A DNA stretch of 64,000 bases from Zea mays (Eukaryota > Streptophyta > Magnoliopsida > Poales > Poaceae). The stretch covers positions 92,577,849 through 92,641,848 of the forward strand of contig NC_050104.1 in assembly GCF_902167145.1 (NCBI RefSeq), read 5' to 3'. A program made the translations under genes and the position numbers. The notes below the pieces were generated by a model. It was not told where the DNA came from and did not search any database. It worked only from the letters and a program-made list of their open reading frames with translations. Shown piece by piece: positions 21,615 to 32,025 of the stretch; the first letter of the stretch is position 1; each line of letters begins with the position of its first letter.

Positions 21615-24600
21615 GGTGGCAAAGGCCAAGACAACGACAAGAAGGAGAGCGACAAGGCAGAGGAGTTCCCCGAGGTCCACGACTGTTTCATGATCTACGG
21701 TGGGCGAGTGGCGAACGCTTCGGCTCGGCACCGCAAGCAGGAGCGCCGGGAGATCTGCTCTGTAAAGGTGGCGGCGCCAGTCTACCTAGACTGGTCCGAC
21801 AAGCCCATCACCTTCGACCAAGGCGACCACCCCGACTGCTTGCCGAGCCTAGGAAAGTACCCGCTTGTCGTCGACCCCGTCATCGGCAACACTAGGCTCA
21901 CCAAGGTCCTCATGGACGGAGGCAGGAGCCTCAACATCATCTACGCCGAGACCCTCGGGCTCTTGGAGATCGATCTGTCCACGATCCGGCCCGGTGCGGC
22001 ACCCTTTCATGGGATCATCCCCGGGAAGCGTGTCCTGCCCCTTGGACAACTCGATCTGCCCGTCTGCTTCGGAAATCCCTCCAACTTCCGAAAGGAAACT
22101 CTCACGTTCGAGGTGGTCGGGTTCCGAGGAACCTACCATGTGGTGCTGGGGAGACCGTGCTACACCAAGTTCATGGCCGTCCCCAACTACACCTACCTCA
22201 AGCTCAAGATGTCGGGCCCCAACGGGGTCATCACCGTCGGATCCACGTACCGACACGCGTACAAATGCGACGTGGAGTGCACGGAGTACGCTGAGGCCCT
22301 CGCAGAGTCCGAGGCCCTCATCGCCGACCTAGAGTGCCTCTCCAAGGAGGTGCCTGATGCGAAGCGCCACGCCGACAACTTCGAGCCAGTAGAGGCGGTT
22401 AAGTCCGTCCCTCTCGACCCCAGCAACGACGCCTGCAGGCAAGTCCAGATCGGCTCCGAGCTCGACCCCAAATAGGAAGCAGTGCTCGTCGACTTTCTCC
22501 GCGCAAACGCCAAAGTTTTTGCGTGGAGTCTCTCGGACATGCCTGGCATATCGAGGGATGTCGCCGAGCACTCACTGGATACCCGAGCCGGTGCCCGACC
22601 CGTGAAGGAGCCTCTGCGCCATTTCGACGAAGAAAAGCGCAGAGCCATAGGCGAGGAGATCCACAAGCTGATGGCTGTAGGGTTCATCAAAGAGGTATTC
22701 CATCCTGAATGGTTAGCCAACCCTGTGCTTGTGAAAAAGAAAGGTGGGAAATGGATGATGTGCGTAGACTACACTAGTCTAAACAAAGCATGTCCGAAGG
22801 TTCCCTACCCTCTGCCTCGCATCGATCAAATTGTGGACTCCACTGCTGGGTGTGAAACCCTGTCATTCCTCGACGCCTATTCAGGCTGTCACCAAATCAA
22901 GATGAAAGAGTCCGACCAGCTCGCGACTTCTTTCATCACACCTTTTGGCATGTACTGCTATACTACTATGCCATTTGGCTTGAGGAATGCAGGTGCGACA
23001 TACCAAAGGTGCATGAACCACGTGTTCGGAGAGCACATCGGCCGAACGGTCGAGGCTTACGTCGATGACATCGTAGTCAAGACGAGGAAAGCCTCCGACC
23101 TCCTCTCTGACCTTGAAACGACATTCAAGTGTCCGAGAGCGAAGGGCGTGAAACTCAATCTCGAGAAGTGTGTCATCGGAGTCCCCCGAGGCATGCTCCT
23201 GGGGTTCATCGTCTCTGAGCGGGGCATCGAGGCCAACCCAGAGAAAATCGCGGACGTCACCAACATGGGGCCTATCAAATATTTGAAAGGAGTACAAAGG
23301 GTTATGGATGCCTTGCGGCTCTGAGTCGCTTCATCTCACGCCTCGGCGAAAAAGGCCTACCCTTGTACCGCCTCTTAAGGAAGACCGAGCGCTTCACTTG
23401 GACCCCCAAGGCCGAGGAAGCCCTCGGAAACTTAAAGGCGCTCCTTACAAACGCGCCCATCTTGGTGCCCCCCCGCTGCGGGAGAAGCCCTCTTGATCTA
23501 TGTAGCCGCAACCACTCAGGTGGTCAGCGCCGCGATCGTAGTCGAGAGACGAGAAGAAGGGCATGCACTGCTCGTCCAGAGGTCGGTCTACTTCATCAGT
23601 GAAGTGCTATCCGAGACCAAGATCCGTTACCCGCAAATTCAGAAGCTAATGTACGCAGTAATTCTGACGCGGCGAAAGTTGCGACACTACTTCAAGTCCC
23701 ATCCGGTGACTGTGGTGTCATCTTTCCCCCTGGGGGAGATCATCCAGTGCCGAGAGGCCTCGGGTAGGATAGCAAAGTGGGCGGTGGAGCTCATGGGCAA
23801 AACAATCTCGTTCGCTCCTCGGAAGGCCATCAAGTCCCAAGTCTTGGCGGATTTCCTGGCGGAATGGGTCGACACCCAATTGCCAACAGCTCCGATCCAA
23901 CCAGAACTCTGAACCATGTACTTTGATGGGTCACTGATGAAAACAGGAGCAGGTGCTGGCCTGCTGTTCATCTCACCCCTCGGGAAACATCTCCGCTACG
24001 TGCTGCGCCTCCATTTCCCGGCGTCAAACAACGTGGCCGAGTACGAGGATCTGGTTAATGGGTTGCGCATCGCCATCGAGCTAGGGGTTCGGCGCCTCGA
24101 CGCTCATGACGATTCGCAGCTTGTCATTGACCAAGTCATGAAGAACTCTCACTGCCGCGACCAGAAGATGGAGGCCTACTGCGACGAAGTTCGACGCCTA
24201 GAAGACAAGTTCTACGGGCTGGAGCTCAACCACGTCGCTTGACGGTACAACAAGACTACGAATGAGTTGGCTAAGATAGCCTCGGGGCAGACAACGGTTC
24301 CCCCGGACGTCTTCTCCAGAGACATACATCAACCCTCCGTCAAGACCGACGACACGCCCGAGCCCGAGGAGGCCTCAGCCCAGCCCGAGGTATCCTCGGC
24401 CGCCGAGGATGAGGCATTACGCGTCGAAGGAGAGTGGAATGGGGTCACACCTAATCGAAACTGGCAGACCCTGTACCTGCAATATCTCCACCGAGGAGAA
24501 CTACCCCTCGACAAGGCCGAAGCTCGGCGACTGGCGCGGTGCGCCAAGTCGATCGTCTTACTAGGTGATGAAAAGGAGCTCTACCACCGCAACCCCTCAG

Positions 24601-25703
24601 GCATTCTCCAACGATGCATATCCATCACCGAAGGACAGGAGCTATTGCAAGAAATACACTCGGGGGCTTGCGGTCACCATGCGGCACCTCGAGCCCTCGT
24701 TGGGAACGCCTTCCGACAAGGCTTCTATTGGCCGACCGTGGTGGCCGACGCCACTAGGATTATGCGCTCTTCCCAAGGGTGTCAATTCTACGCGAGACAG
24801 ACACACTTGCCCGCTCAGGCCCTGCAGACAATACCCATCACCTGGTCGTTTGCTGTGTGGGGTCTGGACCTCGTCGGTCCCTTGCAGAAGGCACCCGGGG
24901 GCTTCTCGCACCTGCTGGTCGCCATCGACAAATTCTCCAAGGGGATCGAGGTCCAACCCCTAACCAGCATCAGGTCCGAGCAGGCGGTGGCGTTCTTCAC
25001 CAACATCATCCATCGCTTTGGGGTCCCAAACTCCATCATCACCGACAATGGCACCCAGTTCACTGGGAAGAAGTTCCTGGACTTCTGCGAGGACCACCAC
25101 ATCCGTGTGGACTGGGCCGTCGTAGCTCACCCCATGACGAATGGGCAGGTGGAGCGTGCCAACGGTATGCTTCTGCAGGGACTTAAACCGAGGATCTACA
25201 ACGACCTCAACAAGTTCGGCAAGCGGTGGATGAAGGAGCTACCCTCGGTAGTCTGGAGTCTGAGGACAACGCCGAGCCGAGCCACGGGTTTCTCGCCGTT
25301 CTTTCTAGTATATGGGGCCGAGGCTATCTTGCCCACAGACTTAGAATACGGTTCCACGAGGACAAAGGTGTACGACGACCGAAGCAACCAGACCAGCCGA
25401 GAAGACTTACTGGACCAGCTGGAAGAGGCTCGGGACGTGGCCTTGCTACACTCGGCACGGTATCAGCAGTCTCTGCGACGCTACCACGCCCGAGGGGTTC
25501 GGCCCTGAGGCTTCCAGGTGGGAGACTTGGTACTTCGGCTGCGCCAAGACGCCCGAGGGCGCCACAAGCTTACTCCTCCCTGGGAAGGGCCGTTCATCAT
25601 CGCCAAGATTTTGAAGCCCGGGACATACAAGCTGGCCAACAATCAAGGCGAGGTCTATAGCAACGCTTGGAACATCCAACAGCTACGTCGCTTCTACCCT
25701 TAA
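21615..25703 (+). pseudogene. Gypsy-1 pol (protease, RT, RNase H, aRNase H, integrase), decayed
   Basis: The frame is shared with gag. Protease lies at about 21760-22200 with D-G-G near 21914, where D-[ST]-G would be usual. TAG at 22473-22475 follows. Reverse transcriptase covers 22680-23300 with Y-V-D-D at 23058-23069. A one-base loss near 23305 shifts the frame and an extra C in the C-run near 23470 restores it. RNase H then runs to TGA 23910-23912. The archaeal-type RNase H starts at 23916 (Y-F-D-G-S) and ends at TGA 24240-24242. Integrase has its zinc region at 24640-24830 and a core with D-N-G at 25044 and catalytic Glu at 25152, exactly D-35-E. TGA at 25506-25508 precedes the C-terminal domain, which ends TAA at 25703. 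All three integrase acidic residues survive, but the polyprotein is broken at least six times. Confidence 0.88.
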
Positions 25704-25849
25704 GATGTTTCAAGTCGTTCATATACCTCGTTCTCTTTACATACACAAATAGAGTCTAACCGTCAAGGAAGGGTCAGCCTTGCCTCAGCGAAGACCGACC
25801 CTCCCTCGGGGGCTAGAAGGGGGGAACCCCCTCTGCGTCAAAATTTCCC

Positions 25850-26280
25850 TCGGAAAAAGTCTTTCTGCCAGAACGTCTTTCGCACTTTTCGACTGCTTCG
25901 ATAGCGGGATCCTGAAAACGACGAGAGTACGCGTAAGCGGCAAGGCCGACCGAGCCGAGGGACTCCTACGCCTCCGGGATACGGATACCTCACTCGTCAC
26001 CTTCCGCGATAAGTAACTCATGCTCGGATAAGCGATTCTGCTACCGAACAAGTCTTAACGCTCGAAAACTTTTCTGCCAGAATGATTTTCATGCCTTCTC
26101 GACTATATCGATAACAAAATCCTGTGGACGAGTAAGAGCACATGTAAGCGGCAAGGCCGACCGAGCTGAGGGACTCCTACGCCTCCGGGATACTGATACC
26201 TCACTCATCACCTTCCGCGAAAAGTAACTCTCGCTCGGATAAGCGATTCTGCTACCGACGAACAAGTCCTGATACTCGAA
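25850..26280. repeat. Tandem repeat, 211-bp unit, two copies plus a distant third
   Basis: The block GGCAAGGCCGACCGAGC starts at 25939 and 26150 (period 211), and a third diverged copy (GGCAAGGTCGACCGAGC) starts at 26850. All share GAGGGACTCCTAC, ATACGGATACCTCACTC-like and TCGGATAAGCGATTC-like segments in the same order. Confidence 0.85.
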
Positions 26281-26500
26281 ACAAGAGGAAAGGAAATGCA
26301 ACTTTATAACACGACGATAAGATGTTTGGGCCTCGGCGGCCGCAACAAGCATACGCATACTACAGACAAACTGTTCCTGCAGGTTCAGACATCGACAGAG
26401 GGAGCAGCAGCACCCTCGGCGTCATCTCCACCTTCGGCGGAATCTGGCCCGGCCTCGGACGGCGACATGGGCGGAAGGATCTCCACCTCGAAGGAGGACG

Positions 26501-26719
26501 TCAGCACCGCGCTTGGGCCACCGCAGCTAGGGTCTCCTCCAGGGTCCCGACCCGAGCAGACACCTCGGCTGGTCGCTCCGTACCCACAGCCAGCTGTCCC
26601 CCGAGGACCTCAGCCCGGCTCACGGCCTCGGCAGCATGACTCCGGGGTTGGTCCCGCTCGCGGGTGACCTGGCCAAGCTCCAGCCACCGCTGCTGCACCT
26701 CCTCGGCCTGGGAAGCCAC
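26501..26719 (-). pseudogene. Remnant of antisense ORF coiled coil in Gypsy-1
   Basis: About 70 residues on the minus strand are rich in Glu, Gln, Arg and Ala, with helical heptad-like spacing (E-E-V-Q-Q-R-W-L-E-L). The position between pol and the 3' LTR, and the strand opposite pol, match the C-terminal coiled coil of the antisense gene at 2066-2410. No start, splice sites or upstream transposon domain are seen, so this is probably a leftover. Confidence 0.4.
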
Positions 26720-28106
26720 CTGCTCCTGGGCCGACGAAGCCTCTTTTCAAGCCGACTTCGCCTCTGTCCACGCTGACACCGCTGCCTCCGGCTCCAACTC
26801 ATCGCAGAGCAGCCGAGGGTTCTAAAACTGAGCAAGAGAGGCCTAGAGTGGCAAGGTCGACCGAGCCGAGGGACTCCTACACCTCCGAGATACGGATACC
26901 TCACTCGTCACCTTCCGCACAGGGCAACTCACACTCGGTTAAGCGGTTCGGCTAGCCGACAGGCGAGTCCTAGTGCTCGAAATGAGGAAGAAGCACGGCT
27001 TCACGCTCAAATACCCAGATGTTCAGGCCTCGACAACCACAACGAACAAACACCGGTACTCAAGGTGCCATTACAAACGGAACTCCGGTTCTACTCCCGC
27101 GGGTATGAACAACCTCCACATCGGAAGGCCTGCGGGACGACAAACTCTGGGTGGCTCGCCGGCGACCGCTGCACCAATAGCGCGGCAACGACCTCCGTCT
27201 CGGACGGCATGACAACATCAGCGATGGCCCCAGGGCGAACGCTGCCACTGGAAGGCCCTCGTTCACGTCCCCTCGTGGGGGACGAGAACCAGCCATTAAA
27301 GCCAAAGAGCCGGAGGCCCGGAGCGCAGGTGGCACTGAAAGTGTTGTCGGCGGAGAAACCTTCTCCAGCTGCCACCACCTCAGCACCGACGACAGCGACC
27401 ATCTGCCCACCGACACCGCACCAGCGAGCGGCGGCCGCCCCAAAGCGCACCGGTAGGTCCTCACCCCCGTTCTCGCCATGAGAACGAGAACGGGACCGTC
27501 CCAGAACACGAGTACCGCCCTCGCGGCGTACGACGTGTTGTGCGACCCCCCGGTGCAGCCGACCACAGTCGCCCGGACGGAGGACGAAATGCTGCACCCT
27601 GACCAGGCAGCAGCAGTTCGTCTTCCCCCGCATGGCTGGAGGACGCCTCCTCCGCAGAGCTGGAGGATGGCTTCCTCCTCCGGATGCCGGAGGAAGAAGC
27701 GGGTCGCCGGCCCACGTGGAGGCAGGCCCCGACTTGCCCCGCCCTCCTCCCCAGCTCGGGTGATGAAGATCCTTGAAGCTGAGGGCGGGGCAGAGGCCGC
27801 AGCGCGACTTGCTTCTCCCCACCATCGAACTGGTGGTCACCATCCTGGGTGACCATTGGTGAGGGAATGCAGCCGGGCTGCCTGATGAAAATCCTTGAAG
27901 CCGAGCGATGGCTGAAAGGCGCCAACCCCCGCAAGGTCGTGCTCCTCCAACAGCAGCAAGACGGAGGCAACGCGGGCGCTCCCCATCTGGGGGCTCAGAA
28001 GGTGGAAGGGCGCGATGCATGAGCGGAGTGCGAAGGCATGGCTACCGCCTGGGGAATCGATCCCTTTTTAAAGGCGGCTCTCCCCACTCGCATCCTCAAG
28101 CGTCAC

Positions 28107-29587
28107 TGAAAGGGAAATGTGCCTTTGGGTCATTTCTAAGTATTTTGGTGATTTAGTGTCCAACACAAGTGCCTAAGTGTAAAAAGATGGACAAAGTACA
28201 AATCAAGGATAAAGGTATGTTTCTCAGACTTAGTACATTGTTTTATGGACTAATGTATTGTGTCTAAGTGCTGGAAACAGGAAAAGACCAACTGGAAATG
28301 TCTTGGCTCGAGCAGCCAAGACTCTGCTCAGTCTGGGTGCACCGGACTGTCCGGTGGTGCACCGGACAGTGTCCGGTGCGCTAGGCTGTATCGAGCGAAG
28401 TGGCCGCTCTCGGGAATTCACCGGCGACGTACGGCTATAATTCACCGGACTGTCCGGTGAGCCAACGGTCGGCCGGGCCAACGGTCGGTCGCACGATCTG
28501 CGCGGGACACGTGGCCGAGCCAACGACTAGAAGGGGGCACCGGACTGTTCGGTGTGCACCGGACATGTCTGGTGCACCAACGGCTCCACCGGACAGTGTC
28601 CGGTGGTGCACCGGACAGTGTCCGGTGCGCTAGGCTGTATCGAGCGAAGTGGCCGCTCTCGGGAATTCACTGGCGACGTACGGCTATAATTCACCGGACT
28701 GTCCGGTGAGCCAACGGTCGGCCGGGCCAACGGTCGGTCGCACGATCTGCGCGGGACACGTGGCCGAGCCAACGGCTAGAAGGGGGCACCGGACTGTTCG
28801 GTGTGCACCGGACATGTCTGGTGCACCAACGGCTCCCAAATCTGCAACGGTCGGCTTCGCTATTTAAGGAAGGAAATCGGGCACCGGACAGTGTCCGGTG
28901 TGCACCGGACTGTCCGGTGCGCCAGTCGACAGAAGGCAAGATCAGCCTTCCTAGATTCCTCTCAACGGCTCCTAGCTGACTTGGGGCTATAAAAGGGACC
29001 CCTAGGCGCATGGAGGAACACACCAAGCATTCCTACAACATTCTTAAGCACCAAGACATCGATCTCGCGCATTCGTTTCATTGTGATAGCATATAGAGCT
29101 CTAGTGGAGTTGTGAACTCATTGAGTTGTGTTGCGAGCTCTTGTTGCGACTTGTGTGCGTGTTTGACACTCTGATTCTTGTGTCTTGTGTGCATTTCTAA
29201 TCCCTCCCTTGCTTCGTGTTCTTTGTGAATTTCAAGTGTAAGGGCGAGAGGCTCCAAGTTGTGGAGATTCCTCGCAAACGGGATTGAGAAAAAGCAAGCA
29301 AAACACCGTGGTATTCAAGTTGGTCTTTGGACCGCTTGAGAGGGGTTGATTGCAACCCTCGTCCATTGGGACGCCACAACGTGGAGTAGGCAAGCGTTGG
29401 TCTTGGTCGAACCACGGGATAACCATCGTGCCATCTCTGTGATTGATTTCTTGTGGTTATTGTGTTTTGTTGAGACTTCTCTTTAGCCACTTGGCAATTA
29501 TTGTGCTAACGATTAACCAAGTTTTGTGGCTTAAGTTTTCAAGTTTCACAGGATCACCTATTCACCCCCCCCCTCTAGGTGCTCTCA
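28107..29587 (+). repeat. Copia-1 5' LTR (1481 bp, with internal 249-bp duplication)
   Basis: It carries two copies of a 249-bp block (about 28354-28851), where the 3' LTR has one. The block contains several CACCGGAC-N-GTCCGGTG palindromes. The TATA box CTATAAAAGG is near 28987-28996, followed by a GT-rich R/U5-like region. Confidence 0.92.
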
Positions 29588-29589
29588 AT

Positions 29590-29600
29590 TGGTATCAAAG
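29590..29600 (+). other. Copia-1 primer-binding site
   Basis: TGGTATCAAAG two bases inside the 5' LTR is complementary to the initiator methionine tRNA 3' end with one change from the usual TGGTATCAGAG. Confidence 0.85.
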
Positions 29601-29636
29601 TCGTTCTCTTCACAAAGGGACTAACCGCCCGAAGAG

Positions 29637-32018
29637 ATGGATCCTAAGGGGAAAGGAATCGTGATCAACGACAAAGAGAAGGAATCCTTCGTCAACGAGC
29701 CGAAGGACGACAAGCCTACCGACTCCGGCTCGGGCAATAGACGAAAGGAAGGGAAGAAGAAGAAGACGAGGCGCATCAAGGAGATCGTCTATTACGACGA
29801 CAGCGATGAGTCTACTTCTTCCCAAAAGGATGACGACCACAATGACTACGAGAGAAGGAAACCGGTTAATTCGAACTTTTCTTTTGACTACTCTCGTATT
29901 CCGCAAAGTTCAAATTCACATTTGCTCTCCATTCCACTCGGCAAGCCCCCACACTTTAATGGGGAGGACTACGGATTTTGGAGCCACAAAATGCGTAGTC
30001 ACCTATTCTCTCTCCATCCTAGTATATGGGAGATTGTAGAGAGTGGAATGCACTTTGATAGTTCGGATAGTCCCATGTTCATTAATGAGCAAATCCATAA
30101 GAATGCACAAGCTACTACTGTTCTTCTAGCTTCATTGTGCAGGGATGAATATCACAAAGTGAGCGGCTTGGATAACGCCAAGCAGATCTGGGACACCCTC
30201 AAGATTTCTCATGAGGGGAACGACGTCACCTTGCTCACCAAAATGGAGTTGGTGGAGGGCGAGCTTGGATGGTTCGCGATGATAAGGGGAGAGGAGCCAA
30301 CTCAAACATACAACCGGCTCAAGACCCTTATCAACAAAATAAGGAGCTACGGAAGCACGCGATGGACGGACCACGACGTCGTCCGACTGATGCTAAGGTC
30401 CTTTACCGTTCTTGATCCTCATTTGGTGAATAATATTCGTGAGAATCCTAGGTACACCAAAATGTCGCCCGAAGAAGTCCTAGGAAAATTCGTCAGCGGG
30501 CGAATGATGATCAAGGAGGCGAGGTACGTGGACGACGCTTTGAATGGTCCAATCAACGAGCCGCAACCCCTTGCTCTCAAGGCAACAAGAAGCAAGGAGG
30601 CGCTACCTAGCAAGGTGGCACAAATTGAGGCGACCGGACTTAATGATGAAGAGATGGCCCTCATCATCAAAAGATTCAAGACGGCGCTTAAGGGTCGTAA
30701 GGGACAGCCAAGCAAGACCAAAGCCAAGGGGAAGCGCTCATGCTTCAAATGCGGTAAGCTTGGTCATTTTATTGCTAACTGTCCCGACAATGATAGTGAT
30801 CAGGATCAAGGGAACAAGAGGGAGAAGAAGAAAAACTATAAGAAGGCAAAGGGCGAGGCACATCTTGGCAAGGAGTGGGATTCGGATTGCTCCTTGTCCG
30901 ACTCCGACAATGAAGGACTCGCCGCCACCGCCTTCAACAAGTCATCCCTCTTCCCCAACGAGCGTCACACATGCCTCATGGCAAGGGAGAAGAAGGTATG
31001 TACTCGAGACTCTACTTATGCTTCTTCAAGTGAAGTCGAATCTAGTGATGAGGAAATAGATTACTCTAGCTTGTTCAAGGGATTGGATAGAAATAAAATT
31101 GATAAAATCAATGAATTGATTGATGCCTTGAATGAAAAAGATAGGCTTTTAGAAAAGCAAGAGGATTTGTTGTATGATGAACATGATAAATTTGTAGAGG
31201 CACAAAAATCCTATGCTTTAGAAGTTAAAAGAAATGAAATGCTTTCTTATGAACTATCTACTTGTCATGAAACCATTTCTACTTTACAAGGTGTTAACAA
31301 TGATTTAAATGCTAAATTAGAAGCAGCTAATAAATCTAATTCTTGTGTAGAACATGTTATGATTTGCACTAGGTGTAAGGATTTTGAAATTGATGCTTGT
31401 AGTGAACACCTAGTTTCAATTTCTAGATTAAATGATGAAGTAGCTAGTCTTAATGACCAACTTAAGACTAGCAAAAGTGATTTCGATAAGCTAAAATTTG
31501 CAAGGGATGCCTACACGATTGGTAGACACCCCTCAATTAAGGATGGACTTGGCTTCAAGAGGGAAGCCAAGGACTTAACAAGCCATAAGGCTCCCATCTC
31601 CATCAAGGAGAAAGGGAAGGCCCCTATGGCTATTAGTGCTAAAAAGAACCATGCTTTTATGTATCATGACAAGAGACAATATAGAAATGCTTATAGGAGT
31701 TATAATGCATATGATTCTCATGCCATGTTTGCTTCTAGTTCTTCCTATGTGCATGATAGAAATGTTGGTTGGAAAAATGTTGTTCATAATATGCCTAGGA
31801 GAAATGTTGCTAATGTTCCTATGAAAGTTAATGAACCATCTACAATATATCATGCTTGCAATGCTTCATTTGCCATTTGTAGAAAGGGTAAGAAGGTATT
31901 GGCTAGGAAGTTAGGGGCAAAATGCAAGGGTGATAAAACTTGCATTTGGGTCCCTAAGACAATTTTGACTAACCTTGTAGGACCCAACAAGAGTTGGGTA
32001 CCTAAGACCCAAGCCTAA
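29637..32018 (+). CDS. Copia-1 gag, intact, 793 aa
   Basis: This is the capsid/nucleocapsid precursor. ATG at 29637 lies 37 bp after the PBS and opens a basic N-terminus ([10 protein letters not shown]). Residues ~95-290 form the gag domain common to Copia elements (Y-G-F-W-S-H-K-M-R through L-K-T-L-I-N-K-I). One CCHC knuckle, [14 protein letters not shown], is at residues 369-382 and should bind RNA. Residues ~480-590 are a Glu/Leu/Lys-rich coiled coil. The frame ends TAA at 32016-32018, before pol. Such length with a C-terminal extension is usual for Sireviruses. No stop or shift is seen, which contrasts with the damaged pol. Confidence 0.92.
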   Translation: MDPKGKGIVINDKEKESFVNEPKDDKPTDSGSGNRRKEGKKKKTRRIKEIVYYDDSDESTSSQKDDDHNDYERRKPVNSNFSFDYSRIPQSSNSHLLSIPLGKPPHFNGEDYGFWSHKMRSHLFSLHPSIWEIVESGMHFDSSDSPMFINEQIHKNAQATTVLLASLCRDEYHKVSGLDNAKQIWDTLKISHEGNDVTLLTKMELVEGELGWFAMIRGEEPTQTYNRLKTLINKIRSYGSTRWTDHDVVRLMLRSFTVLDPHLVNNIRENPRYTKMSPEEVLGKFVSGRMMIKEARYVDDALNGPINEPQPLALKATRSKEALPSKVAQIEATGLNDEEMALIIKRFKTALKGRKGQPSKTKAKGKRSCFKCGKLGHFIANCPDNDSDQDQGNKREKKKNYKKAKGEAHLGKEWDSDCSLSDSDNEGLAATAFNKSSLFPNERHTCLMAREKKVCTRDSTYASSSEVESSDEEIDYSSLFKGLDRNKIDKINELIDALNEKDRLLEKQEDLLYDEHDKFVEAQKSYALEVKRNEMLSYELSTCHETISTLQGVNNDLNAKLEAANKSNSCVEHVMICTRCKDFEIDACSEHLVSISRLNDEVASLNDQLKTSKSDFDKLKFARDAYTIGRHPSIKDGLGFKREAKDLTSHKAPISIKEKGKAPMAISAKKNHAFMYHDKRQYRNAYRSYNAYDSHAMFASSSSYVHDRNVGWKNVVHNMPRRNVANVPMKVNEPSTIYHACNASFAICRKGKKVLARKLGAKCKGDKTCIWVPKTILTNLVGPNKSWVPKTQA

Positions 32019-32025
32019 ATTTGCC

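Larger units (their letters stand above)
25704..28106 (+). other. Gypsy-1 3' internal region, left part
   Basis: Long non-coding region after pol, interrupted by Copia-1 at 28106. It holds a 211-bp tandem repeat with a displaced third copy. On the minus strand at 26719-26501 a ~70-residue Gln/Glu/Arg/Ala-rich helical stretch looks like the coiled-coil tail of a lost antisense ORF. Long GC-rich open frames between 27060 and 28020 on both strands have no recognisable protein character. Confidence 0.6.

Noticed and set aside
27091..28020. 309-residue open frame on the minus strand in Gypsy-1
   Set aside because: Both strands are open in this GC-rich stretch and the translation shows no domain; likely chance.
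28330..28925. Short spaced repeats that resemble a CRISPR array
   Set aside because: Repeats are palindromes with irregular spacing inside an LTR and recur in other LTRs; the DNA is plant nuclear.
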